Positions 8,137 to 16,197 of a stretch of 29,381 bases of DNA are shown here, in pieces. Source of the DNA: JBBKWG01 sp037968835 (GTDB lineage: Bacteria; Pseudomonadota; Alphaproteobacteria; Rhodobacterales; Rhodobacteraceae); NCBI GenBank assembly GCA_037968835.1, contig JBBKWG010000021.1, positions 1 through 29,381 of the forward strand. Direction: 5' to 3'. A program made the position numbers and the translations under genes. Under the pieces are notes generated by a model. The model saw nothing but the letters and a program-made list of their open reading frames with translations, did no database searches and was not told the origin of the DNA. The first letter of the stretch is position 1; each line of letters begins with the position of its first letter.

Positions 8137-9267
8137 ATGACGGACAGGCAGCCAATCTGGAGCTTGGGGGCGATGTCGGGCACATCGCTGGACGGTGTCG
8201 ACGCGGCGCTTCTGAAAACCGACGGCCACCAGGTAATTGAGTTCGGAGAAAGTGCTTTCCGCGCCTATAGCGATGCAGAGCGCGCGGTTCTGCGCGCCGC
8301 ACTTGGCAAGATGGAAGGACCCGAAGTCGAAGCCGCCGCCGAGGTGGTGGAGACCGCCCACGCTGAAATCCTGTCGGGATTTCCCGAGGCGGAGCTTGTC
8401 GGCTTTCACGGCCAGACCCTGAGCCATTTGCCGCAAGAGGGGCGCACGTTTCAGGCTGGCAACGGCGCGATATTGGCCGAAGTGCTGGGTCGCCCTGTCG
8501 TCTGGGATTTCCGCTCCAACGACATGACTTTGGGCGGGCAGGGTGCGCCGCTGGCACCGTTCTACCATTTTGCCCTCGCACGCTGGATCGGTGCGCGCGA
8601 ACCGATTGCCTTTCTCAATATCGGCGGCGTGGCGAATCTGACCTGGCTCGATCCGACAAAGCCGCGCGCGGATACGGCGGGCGCTTGTCTGGCCTTCGAC
8701 ACCGGACCCGGCAATGCGAAAATCGACGATCTGGTTTTCGCGCGGCTTGGGCAGCGGATGGATGCGGATGGTGCGCTGACATTAGCGGGTGTCGTCGATG
8801 CCGATGTTCTCGATGAAATGCTTGCGCGGCAGTCTTATTTCCCGAAGGTCCCGCCGAAATCGCTTGATCGCGACGACTTTTCGGAATGGACGGACCTGGT
8901 GTCCGGTCTCGCTACCGCCGACGCCGTTGCCACGCTTGGCGCGGGAACGGCGGGGGCAGTCGCCAAGGCGCTGGAGCACTGCCCGTCCACGCTGTCTCGC
9001 CTTCTGGTCACGGGTGGCGGGCGCAAGAACCCCGGATTGATGGAGATGATCGCGGCATTGGCGGGTTGTCCCGTCGAGCCTGTCGAAAACGTGGGGCTGG
9101 ATGGCGACATGCTTGAGGCGCAGGCGTTCGCCTATCTTGCCGTTCGTGCGCTGCGTGGCCTGCCGACTTCAGCGCCCGGCACGACCGGGGTTGCCGCACC
9201 CGTAGGCGGCGGCCGGGTCAGCCGACCGGGAGAGCTGGAGCGCCGCAAAGTGTCCGGCCCTGCGTGA
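8137..9267 (+). CDS. anmK: Anhydro-N-acetylmuramic acid kinase
   Basis: 376 residues, close to the family length of about 370. The N-terminal GAMSGTSLDGVDA phosphate-binding loop, the GFHGQTLSHLP segment, the IGGVANLT strand and the FDTGPGNAKID motif all match AnmK of the sugar kinase/Hsp70/actin fold. A VTGGGRKNPGLM segment near residue 290 completes the nucleotide site. AnmK phosphorylates and opens 1,6-anhydro-MurNAc recovered from peptidoglycan, giving MurNAc-6-phosphate for recycling. The start follows GAGGGAAAG. The pairing of anmK divergent from tyrS is a common housekeeping arrangement in this group. It is probably monocistronic. Confidence 0.95.
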   Translation: MTDRQPIWSLGAMSGTSLDGVDAALLKTDGHQVIEFGESAFRAYSDAERAVLRAALGKMEGPEVEAAAEVVETAHAEILSGFPEAELVGFHGQTLSHLPQEGRTFQAGNGAILAEVLGRPVVWDFRSNDMTLGGQGAPLAPFYHFALARWIGAREPIAFLNIGGVANLTWLDPTKPRADTAGACLAFDTGPGNAKIDDLVFARLGQRMDADGALTLAGVVDADVLDEMLARQSYFPKVPPKSLDRDDFSEWTDLVSGLATADAVATLGAGTAGAVAKALEHCPSTLSRLLVTGGGRKNPGLMEMIAALAGCPVEPVENVGLDGDMLEAQAFAYLAVRALRGLPTSAPGTTGVAAPVGGGRVSRPGELERRKVSGPA

Positions 9268-9438
9268 AGCGGCGACAAAGCGCTCAGTAACCGTCGCGGC
9301 CCCGGCGTAACCCCGCGCTTGATATGGGATAACAGGAACACAGTTGGTATTTTCGCAGTAGGACCATAACCGTCATGCTCACTTGGCGGGGCGCGGTGCT
9401 CGCCTGTGCCGCGAGACTATGAAAAGGAAGAAACACCA
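9268..9438 (+). other. Intergenic region upstream of the small lipoprotein gene
   Basis: These 171 bases should contain the end of the anmK transcript and the promoter of the small lipoprotein gene. AT-rich patches near 9318-9360 could hold a promoter, but no -35/-10 pair with good spacing stands out. I see no clear terminator hairpin. Confidence 0.3.
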
Positions 9439-9714
9439 ATGAAGAACTCAGTTATTGCAATGTGTGGTGCTGCGACGCTGCTGCTGTCGGCCTGCGCAGG
9501 CATGACGCCCGAATCGCGCACTGTCGCCGGTGTAGCCGGGGGTGCTGCCGCAGGGTTGATCGCCGCTGATGCGCTGAAGGCCGATAAGGAATGGACGTTG
9601 ATCGCCGCGTTGGCGGGTGCTTCGGCAGGAACGATCGTCGCCCAGAATTCGGCGACAAGCCAATGTGCTTATGCACGTGGCGACGGAACATATTACCGGG
9701 CCGCTTGCCGGTAA
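9439..9714 (+). CDS. Small outer-membrane-type lipoprotein with a glycine-zipper segment
   Basis: 91 residues. The ATG follows AAAGGAAG at suitable spacing. A lipoprotein signal peptide ends in the lipobox LSAC, so lipidation is expected on Cys18. The mature chain has a Gly/Ala-rich segment (AGVAGGAAAGLIAADALK), then a second one (ALAGASAGTIVAQN), together resembling glycine-zipper membrane-inserting repeats. A short C-terminal tail contains two cysteines that could form a disulfide (around residues 79 and 90). The function is unknown. Similar small lipoproteins are often envelope stress or surface structural proteins. It is convergent with eno. Confidence 0.75.
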   Translation: MKNSVIAMCGAATLLLSACAGMTPESRTVAGVAGGAAAGLIAADALKADKEWTLIAALAGASAGTIVAQNSATSQCAYARGDGTYYRAACR

Positions 9715-9721
9715 ATCCTTC

Positions 9722-9746
9722 GGGCGCGCCGACAGACGGCGCGCCC
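9722..9746. terminator. Perfect 9-bp inverted repeat between convergent genes
   Basis: GGGCGCGCC (9722-9730) and GGCGCGCCC (9738-9746) form a perfect stem with a 7-base loop. It sits exactly between the convergent lipoprotein and eno genes, so a bidirectional terminator or 3'-end stabiliser is likely. There is no T-tract on either side, so it is not a textbook intrinsic terminator. Confidence 0.5.
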
Positions 9747-9754
9747 AAACCATT

Positions 9755-11032
9755 TCAGGTCCGCAGGATCGACTTTCCGGCGTAGATTCCAGTCTCGTCC
9801 AGCATCTCCTCGATCCGGATCAACTGGTTGTATTTCGCCAGACGGTCGGAGCGCGCCAGCGACCCGGTCTTGATCTGACCGCAGTTCGTCGCCACCGCGA
9901 GATCGGCAATGGTCGCATCCTCTGTTTCGCCCGAGCGGTGCGACATGACGCTGGTAAAGCCAGCGCGATTGGCCATGTCGACTGCGGCCAATGTTTCGGA
10001 CAACGTGCCAATCTGGTTGACCTTGACCAATAGCGAATTGGCACATTTGTCGGATATCCCGCGCGCCAGACGGACCGGGTTGGTCACAAACAGATCGTCA
10101 CCGACAAGCTGGACCTGGTGGCCCAGCACTTCGGTCAGCGTCGCCCAGCCGTCCCAGTCATCTTCAGCGCAGCCGTCCTCGATCGACAGGATCGGATAAT
10201 CGCGCACCAGCGCCTGAAGATAGGCGACGTTCTCGTCCGAGGTCAGAACCTTGTCCTCGCCCTTCATGTGATAAGCGCCGTCCTTGTGATACTCGGTCGA
10301 CGCGCAATCGAGCGCCAGCATGATGTCTTCGCCAGGCACATAGCCCGCTTTTTCGACCGCCTTCAGTATGAAATCGAGCGCATCGCGGCTGGATGAAAGA
10401 TTCGGCGCAAAGCCGCCTTCGTCGCCGATCCCAGTCGAAAGTCCCGCAGCCGACAGTTCATTTTTCAGGGTGTGGAAAATCTCGGAACCCATGCGCACCG
10501 CTTCGCGGATATTGGCGGCGCTGACCGGCATGATCATGAATTCCTGGATGTCGATCGGGTTGTCGGCATGTTCGCCGCCATTGATGATGTTCATCATCGG
10601 CACTGGCAGCACCCGCGCCGCAGTCCCGCCGACATAGCGGTAAAGCGGCTGACCGGAATAAGCCGCCGCCGCCTTGGCCACCGCCAGCGAAACGCCAAGG
10701 ATCGCGTTCGCGCCCAGTCGGCCCTTGTTGTCGGTGCCATCGAGTTCGATCATCGCGGCGTCGACCGCTTCCTGCTCGGTCGCATCGAATCCGACCAGCG
10801 ACTCGGCAATCTCGCCATTGACGGCAGCAACCGCTTCCAGCACGCCCTTGCCCATGTAGCGTGACTTGTCGCCGTCGCGTTTCTCTACAGCCTCGTGCGC
10901 GCCGGTCGAGGCACCCGAGGGCACCGCCGCACGGCCTTCCGTCCCATCCTCGAGGACAATATCGACTTCAACGGTCGGATTGCCCCGGCTATCCAGAATT
11001 TCGCGGGCGTGGATGTCGATGATCGTGCTCAT
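9755..11032 (-). CDS. eno: Enolase
   Basis: 425 residues, the normal bacterial length. Enolase converts 2-phosphoglycerate to phosphoenolpyruvate in glycolysis and gluconeogenesis. The N terminus IIDIHAREILDSRGNPTVE is nearly invariant in the family. The SGASTG loop, the GDEGGFAP segment, the IEDG metal-ligand motif, the GDDLFVTN strand and the SHRSGETED catalytic loop near residue 370 are all present and in order. The ATG is preceded by GGGAGA two bases upstream. It lies downstream of the DMT transporter gene on the same strand, separated by 106 bases that hold a plausible promoter, so it is probably transcribed on its own. Confidence 0.98.
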   Translation of the reverse strand: MSTIIDIHAREILDSRGNPTVEVDIVLEDGTEGRAAVPSGASTGAHEAVEKRDGDKSRYMGKGVLEAVAAVNGEIAESLVGFDATEQEAVDAAMIELDGTDNKGRLGANAILGVSLAVAKAAAAYSGQPLYRYVGGTAARVLPVPMMNIINGGEHADNPIDIQEFMIMPVSAANIREAVRMGSEIFHTLKNELSAAGLSTGIGDEGGFAPNLSSSRDALDFILKAVEKAGYVPGEDIMLALDCASTEYHKDGAYHMKGEDKVLTSDENVAYLQALVRDYPILSIEDGCAEDDWDGWATLTEVLGHQVQLVGDDLFVTNPVRLARGISDKCANSLLVKVNQIGTLSETLAAVDMANRAGFTSVMSHRSGETEDATIADLAVATNCGQIKTGSLARSDRLAKYNQLIRIEEMLDETGIYAGKSILRT

Positions 11033-11065
11033 GGTCTCTCCCGGTGGGATGTTAGGGTTGGCCGT

Positions 11066-11094
11066 CCTATAGCAGTCCGGGTCGCAGAGTTGAA
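11066..11094 (-). promoter_or_regulatory. Candidate eno promoter
   Basis: On the minus strand TTCAAC (11094-11089) and TATAGG (11071-11066) are spaced by 17 bases, ending 33 bases before the eno ATG. The match to -35 is weak and to -10 moderate. The position fits a housekeeping promoter. Confidence 0.3.
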
Positions 11095-11138
11095 TGTCGC
11101 AGTTGGGTCTTTCGCGGGTTGGCTACGGTTCGCCGCAC

Positions 11139-12125
11139 TTACTTCCGCGCACCTGCCACCACACGCGTCGACGTGGCCATGATCCTGCGCTCGCGCCAGA
11201 ACGCATATAGCCCCGAGCCGATTATCAGAGCTGCGCCGGCCCACGTCGCGCCGTCGATGCTTTCGCCAAAAACCAGATAGGCGATCGCGAGCGCAAAGAT
11301 GATGCGGGTGTAGCGGAATGGCGCGATTGACGAGACTTCGCCCATTCGCAACGCCGCCGTGATGGTGAGAAACGCGAACGAGACAGAAACGCTGACACCG
11401 ACCAGCCAGATCCACACCGTTCCGCCGATCGGCTGCCATCCCCCTTGAAAGGGCATCAGAACCAGCCCCAAAAGCGCCAGACAAAGCATGGCCCACGTCG
11501 AAACGAATGCCGTAGTGATATGCGCAGGCAGAATTCGGGTTCCAAGGTCGCGCGCCGTCAAACCGAAGATCGCCAGAAGCATCCAGAGCGAATTGGGATC
11601 GAACGCCTCCATCCCCGGTCGAAGGATGATGAGAACGCCGACCAGTCCCAGTGCAACAGCCATCCAGCGGCGCCAGCCAACGGTTTCCCGCAAGAACAAT
11701 GCTGCACCCAGCGTCATCGCAAGCGGTTGTGCCTGCAAAACCGCCGAAACGGTGGCGAACGGAATAAGCGAAAGTGACACCACGATGCCAAGCGACCCGA
11801 CGATCTCACCCGCCGTGCGGATCACGACGGAGGGCTGCAAAAGGTCGCCGCTGAAAAGCGATGTTCGGGCCCGATACAGCAATGGCAGGAACAGCACCGC
11901 CGATCCGGCTGACGTGACAAACAGTATCTGTCCAGATTGAAGTGTTTCGGCGGACAGCTTGATGAACGTGTCGGTCAGGGCGAAGAATGCCATCGCCGCC
12001 GTCATCAGCAGAATCGCGCGGGTATTGGCCAAGGCAGTCTCCGGAGTGTGCCCGGCGTGATTACCAGCCTTCATCCCGTTTGAAAATGTGTTCTGAATCG
12101 GCGTGGACGACTCACAAAGAGACAT
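11139..12125 (-). CDS. DMT-family transporter (two EamA domains)
   Basis: 328 residues, with about ten hydrophobic segments arranged as two tandem EamA-type repeats (roughly 35-165 and 180-310). This is the standard drug/metabolite transporter layout in the inner membrane. The RPGMEAF loop after the fourth helix pair and the basic tail RERRIM after the last helix are typical. The family mostly exports amino acids, nucleotides or other metabolites; the substrate is unknown. The start at 12125 is preceded by AAGGGA. A second ATG at 12074 would give 311 residues and leave more room for the divergent mutL promoter. The two divergent start codons are only 15 bases apart if the longer form is right. 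Confidence 0.8.
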   Translation of the reverse strand: MSLCESSTPIQNTFSNGMKAGNHAGHTPETALANTRAILLMTAAMAFFALTDTFIKLSAETLQSGQILFVTSAGSAVLFLPLLYRARTSLFSGDLLQPSVVIRTAGEIVGSLGIVVSLSLIPFATVSAVLQAQPLAMTLGAALFLRETVGWRRWMAVALGLVGVLIILRPGMEAFDPNSLWMLLAIFGLTARDLGTRILPAHITTAFVSTWAMLCLALLGLVLMPFQGGWQPIGGTVWIWLVGVSVSVSFAFLTITAALRMGEVSSIAPFRYTRIIFALAIAYLVFGESIDGATWAGAALIIGSGLYAFWRERRIMATSTRVVAGARK

Positions 12126-12140
12126 GCTATCCCTTGTGTG

Positions 12141-13952
12141 ATGCATGCACCTGACCCCAACATAAGCGATATTCGTCCCGAGATTCGCCCGATTATCCGC
12201 CAACTCGACGAGGGCGCGATCAACCGAATTGCGGCCGGAGAGGTCGTGGAGCGTCCGGCTTCGGCGGTCAAGGAGCTGATCGAAAACGCGATTGATGCGG
12301 GCGCGGGGCGCATCGACGTGACCGTCGCCGACGGTGGCAAGCGGCTCATTCGCGTCATCGACGATGGTTGCGGGATTGCGGGCGCGGACCTGCCCCTGGC
12401 GCTGGCACGCCATGCGACGTCGAAGATTGACGGATCTGACCTGCTGAACATTCACACATTCGGGTTTCGGGGCGAAGCCCTGCCATCGCTGGGCGCAGTC
12501 GGGCGTCTTGCGATCACATCGCGCATCGACGGCGAAACGGCCGCAAGCATCGAGGTTCAGGGCGGGCGCATGGGCGCGGTTCGGCCCACAGCGGCCGCCA
12601 AGGGCACGAGCGTCGAATTGCGCGATCTGTTCTACGCCACACCAGCGCGACTGAAATTCCTCAGAACCGACCGGGCCGAGATGCAGGCGGTTGTCGATGT
12701 CGTGAAACGCCTTGCGATGGCAGAGCCTTATGTCCGGTTCACGTTGTCGGACGCGACTGGCGAATCCACACGCGAAGTGTTCCGCACCGAAGCCGAAACC
12801 GGCGAGCCGATGGCGGCGCTGGGGCTACGTTTGCGCGCGGTGATCGGGCGCGATTTCGCCGAGAACGCGCTTGAGATCGACGCTGAGCGGGACGGTTTGC
12901 ACCTGACCGGATATGCAGCACTTCCGACCTATTCGCGCGGATCGGCGGTGCAACAATACCTGTTCGTCAATGGCCGGCCGGTGCGTGACAAATTGCTGAT
13001 CGGCGCCCTGCGCGGAGCGTACAGGGACTTTCTCAGCCGCGACCGGCATCCGGCGGCGGTGCTGTTCATCGACTGCGATCCGCATCTCGTCGACGTCAAC
13101 GTCCATCCTGCCAAGTCCGAAGTGCGATTTCGCGATCCCGGAATCGCCCGCGGTCTGATCGTCTCGGGGCTGCGACATGCACTTGCCGAAGCGGGGCACC
13201 GCGCCTCTTCAACTGTCGCGGGTGAAACACTGGGGGCGTTCCGAGCGCCCGAAACGCCGCGTGTCTATCAGATGGACCGTCCCCGCAGCTTTGCCGCGCC
13301 GATCCAGCCGGGGTTTGCCGAGACGCCCGCGACATACGCCCGCATCGAAGATCCCGCGCAAGACGAAGTGACCGACAGCCCGCTCGGTGCCGCGCGCGCG
13401 CAGGTGCACGAAAACTACATCATCGCGCAGACCAAGAGCGGCATAGTCATTGTCGATCAGCACGCCGCACATGAGCGCCTCGTTTACGAAAGGCTGAAAC
13501 GGCAGATGGCCGAAAGCGGAATCGCGTCGCAGGCGTTGCTGGTTCCGGAAATTGTCGAGTTGGGTGGCGATGCCATCCGACTTCTGGATATGGCCGACGA
13601 ACTGGCGCTGATGGGTCTGGGGATCGAGGCATTTGGTCCCGGTGCGATCGCCGTGCGCGAAACGCCCGCGATTCTGGGGCAGGTCGATGCGGCGGCTCTT
13701 TTGCGAGACATCCTCGACGAACTGGACGATCTTGGCGACAGCACCGCGGTTCGAAGCCGGATCGACGCCATTCTCAGCCGCGTCGCGTGCCACGGCTCTG
13801 TCCGCTCGGGACGTCAGATGCGCGGCGAAGAAATGAATGCGATCCTGCGCGAAATGGAGGTGACACCCCATTCGGGGCAATGTAACCACGGTCGCCCAAC
13901 CTACGTCGAACTCAAACTGGCCGATATCGAACGGCTTTTCGGGCGGCGATGA
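12141..13952 (+). CDS. mutL: DNA mismatch repair protein MutL, endonuclease type
   Basis: 603 residues. The N-terminal GHKL ATPase shows NRIAAGEVVERPASAVKE, the ELIENAIDAG catalytic glutamate, the DDGCGI motif and GFRGEAL. The C-terminal domain carries a DQHAAHERLVYE stretch (439-450), which matches the DQHA(x)2E(x)4E nicking motif, and later an ACHGS segment and a CNHGRP zinc-site motif near the end. MutL therefore nicks DNA itself during mismatch repair, as expected in bacteria without MutH. The start is the ATG at 12141 (a GTG codon precedes it in frame). The leader before RPIIRQLDEG is some 18 residues longer than usual. The stop overlaps the rmuC start (ATGA), so the two repair genes are coupled. 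Confidence 0.96.
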   Translation: MHAPDPNISDIRPEIRPIIRQLDEGAINRIAAGEVVERPASAVKELIENAIDAGAGRIDVTVADGGKRLIRVIDDGCGIAGADLPLALARHATSKIDGSDLLNIHTFGFRGEALPSLGAVGRLAITSRIDGETAASIEVQGGRMGAVRPTAAAKGTSVELRDLFYATPARLKFLRTDRAEMQAVVDVVKRLAMAEPYVRFTLSDATGESTREVFRTEAETGEPMAALGLRLRAVIGRDFAENALEIDAERDGLHLTGYAALPTYSRGSAVQQYLFVNGRPVRDKLLIGALRGAYRDFLSRDRHPAAVLFIDCDPHLVDVNVHPAKSEVRFRDPGIARGLIVSGLRHALAEAGHRASSTVAGETLGAFRAPETPRVYQMDRPRSFAAPIQPGFAETPATYARIEDPAQDEVTDSPLGAARAQVHENYIIAQTKSGIVIVDQHAAHERLVYERLKRQMAESGIASQALLVPEIVELGGDAIRLLDMADELALMGLGIEAFGPGAIAVRETPAILGQVDAAALLRDILDELDDLGDSTAVRSRIDAILSRVACHGSVRSGRQMRGEEMNAILREMEVTPHSGQCNHGRPTYVELKLADIERLFGRR

Positions 13953-15118
13953 TTCAACTCGGCACATTCCAGATCGACTTGAGCAATCCTGTGCATATAA
14001 TTGGAATTGTTGCATCTTTTCTCACGCTGTTTATCTTGATCCTACTGATCACGATTGCCCGCCGCTCTGGTCGATCGGCCGATATGATCGCACCGCTTGC
14101 CCGGGAGATCGGCGCGCTTGGCGGTCGTGTGCAAAACTTGTCGGACGGACAACACCAGCTTGCCGGTGGTCTCACTCACGTCAGCGAAGCCCAGGCCGCA
14201 AGCCAGGCCAACATGCTGAAACTGATGGAGGCGCGCCTGTCCGAAGTGTCGCTGAAGATGAACGAGAACTTGCAAGGATCGGCCACGCGGACAGCCCATA
14301 GCCTGGGCGAATTGCAGCAACGACTTCAAACCATCGACAAGGCGCAGGCCAATATCGAAAAGCTGTCCGGCGACGTGCTGTCGCTTCAGGACATCCTGTC
14401 CAACAAACAGACACGCGGCGCATTTGGCGAAATCCAGTTGAAGGACATCGTCTCAAAGGCGTTGCCGAGCGATAGCTATGTCTGGCAGGCGACGCTGTCG
14501 AATGGCAAACGGGCCGATTGCTTGATCCATTTGCCGAATCCGCCAGGTCCCATCGTGATCGACGCCAAGTTTCCGCTGGAAGCGTATGAGGCGTTGCGCG
14601 CCGCCAATACTCCGTACGAGCTGAACGAGGCGGCCAAGGCGCTCAGGATTTCGGTAAAAACCCACATCAAGGCGATTTCGGAGAAATACATTCTCGAAGG
14701 CGAGACGGCAGATGGCGCGCTGATGTTCCTGCCATCCGAGGCTATCTATGCAGAATTGCACGCGAATTTCGGGGAACTGGTGCGCGAAGGCTTTGCCGCG
14801 CGGGTCTGGATCGTGTCGCCGACCACCTGCATGGCGACGCTACACACGATGCGCGCGATCCTGAAAGACGCCCGGATGCGCGAGCAGGCCGGCGCGATCC
14901 GCAAGGCGCTGCGACAGCTTCACCGCGACGTCGAGATCGTCGGCGAGCGTGCCGCGAAACTTGAAACCCATTTCAATCAGGCACGCAGCGACATCGAAGG
15001 GCTTGGGGTCGTGGCCGAGAGGGCGGGCAAGCGCGCCGCGCGGCTCGATAACTTCGATTTCGAGGAAATTGCACCCGAAGCCGACGACGCCGTCGTGCGG
15101 CTGACATCGAAGCAATAA
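13949..15118 (+). CDS. rmuC: DNA recombination protein RmuC homologue
   Basis: 389 residues. A single N-terminal transmembrane segment (about 11-33) is followed by a long coiled-coil region (about 45-145). The RmuC nuclease-like domain comes next, with FGEIQLKDIVSKAL, GKRADCLIHLP and the IDAKFPLEAYEAL motif, whose Asp and Lys correspond to the restriction-endonuclease-like core. RmuC limits inversions at short inverted repeats in E. coli and has been proposed to act on DNA structures. Its start overlaps the mutL stop by four bases, so the two are co-translated, and the pairing suggests a shared role in genome maintenance. Length and motif order are normal. Confidence 0.93.
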   Translation: MIQLGTFQIDLSNPVHIIGIVASFLTLFILILLITIARRSGRSADMIAPLAREIGALGGRVQNLSDGQHQLAGGLTHVSEAQAASQANMLKLMEARLSEVSLKMNENLQGSATRTAHSLGELQQRLQTIDKAQANIEKLSGDVLSLQDILSNKQTRGAFGEIQLKDIVSKALPSDSYVWQATLSNGKRADCLIHLPNPPGPIVIDAKFPLEAYEALRAANTPYELNEAAKALRISVKTHIKAISEKYILEGETADGALMFLPSEAIYAELHANFGELVREGFAARVWIVSPTTCMATLHTMRAILKDARMREQAGAIRKALRQLHRDVEIVGERAAKLETHFNQARSDIEGLGVVAERAGKRAARLDNFDFEEIAPEADDAVVRLTSKQ

Positions 15119-15202
15119 GATCTTGCGATATGGACGACACTCGATGCGCAACGCCCTTAATTCGCGGTCATGATTTGGCCGCCAATCAAGTATAGTCGCG
15201 CC

Positions 15203-16153
15203 ATGAGACTCACTTCTGGTTCATCCCGCGCGTTTTTGTCCTGTCTGGGTCTGGCAGTTCCGTTTGCCCTATCAGGCTGCGGCGGCGGCGGATCGGCAGC
15301 CGTCGAAGGCAGCGCGGCGGTTCTCATTCCCGCCTCCAATGGGCTGGAGTTTGCGGAAATCGGCAAACCTCTGAGCGATGTCGAAGATCGGGATATGCGC
15401 GTCGTCCTTGTGCGCGCGACCTCGGATTACGACCGCGATTATCTGGGTGTTCGCGTCAGCGAAGAAACTCTGCGACTGGCGCCGGGCTACATCTCGGGTG
15501 GAAGTCGCGACATGGTTTTGACGCTCGACGGCGTGCCGATTGCGTTTGTCGATGGCCTAGGATCGGCGCCGAACGGCCAAACGTTGACACGCCACTCCTA
15601 CCTGGTCGGAACGGATGCGCGGATCGAAGGAGTCTATACTTATACCGACGACGATGCCTCGGGCATGGATCTGGAAGCGCTGTTCGTTGTCGGGCTTGAA
15701 GCGAATCCGGTCATTGTTACCGCGCGATCCGGGGGCGCGACGTTTTCCGGTCCCTTCGAGGGCTTTGGCCACGTCGCCAACGGCAATCGCGTTGTCATCG
15801 CTTCCGAGGTCAAGGCTGCCGGCGAAATTGAACTCATCGCCGACTTTGACGCCAACAAGATCGGGGGCGATTTGACCGGCGTCATCGAAGTGGCTTCGGG
15901 CGCTTTACCTTTCGAGGGCAGCATCGCGCCAACCGCAATCGATGCCAACGGGTTTGCCTCATCGGTGAAAGTCGCTTGCCCCGACGGCGCGACTTGTTCG
16001 GGGTCCTCGTCGCTCGGGGGTGCGTTCTTCGGTGCAACGGGGAACGAAATCGCGGGTCTTCTGGCGCTCGACGAAACGCGGCGCACGGGACCCGGAGCGA
16101 ACGGATCTTTGCGCTATGTCGGCGCGGCGGGTTTCTCGCTTTCCGAGGATTGA
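15203..16153 (+). CDS. Predicted surface lipoprotein with a TbpB-like C-terminal barrel
   Basis: 316 residues from the ATG at 15203. The signal peptide ends in lipobox LSGC, giving a lipidated Cys followed by a run of glycines that acts as a flexible tether. The C-terminal half (about 200-316) has alternating strands with GGDLTGVIEV and the closing GAFFGATGNEIAGLLAL motif. This is the hallmark of the small beta-barrel of transferrin-binding protein B, factor H-binding protein and other Slam-dependent lipoproteins. A cysteine pair (CPDGATC) sits just before that motif. No TonB receptor, Slam or iron gene is adjacent. The ligand is unknown; binding of transferrin itself is unlikely in a free-living bacterium. 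It probably has its own promoter in the 84 bases after rmuC. Confidence 0.7.
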   Translation: MRLTSGSSRAFLSCLGLAVPFALSGCGGGGSAAVEGSAAVLIPASNGLEFAEIGKPLSDVEDRDMRVVLVRATSDYDRDYLGVRVSEETLRLAPGYISGGSRDMVLTLDGVPIAFVDGLGSAPNGQTLTRHSYLVGTDARIEGVYTYTDDDASGMDLEALFVVGLEANPVIVTARSGGATFSGPFEGFGHVANGNRVVIASEVKAAGEIELIADFDANKIGGDLTGVIEVASGALPFEGSIAPTAIDANGFASSVKVACPDGATCSGSSSLGGAFFGATGNEIAGLLALDETRRTGPGANGSLRYVGAAGFSLSED

Positions 16154-16176
16154 CGGGTCGGCCGGATACCAACCCG
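16154..16176 (-). terminator. Weak hairpin downstream of icd
   Basis: On the minus strand CGGGTTGG and CCGACCCG can pair over eight positions (one G-T wobble) around a 7-base loop, 22 bases after the icd stop and right at the end of the convergent lipoprotein gene. No T-tract follows. It is a possible terminator or 3'-end stabiliser. Confidence 0.3.
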
Positions 16177-16197
16177 CAATCGCATTAAGACGTCGGG

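Noticed and set aside
8057..8581. N-terminal extension of tyrS over anmK
   Set aside because: The frame is open, but TyrRS begins at MTYHPKSDF by family comparison, and the extension is the antisense of anmK.
15191..15196. TATAGT as a -10 for the TbpB-like lipoprotein
   Set aside because: It lies six bases before the ATG and has no -35 at suitable spacing.
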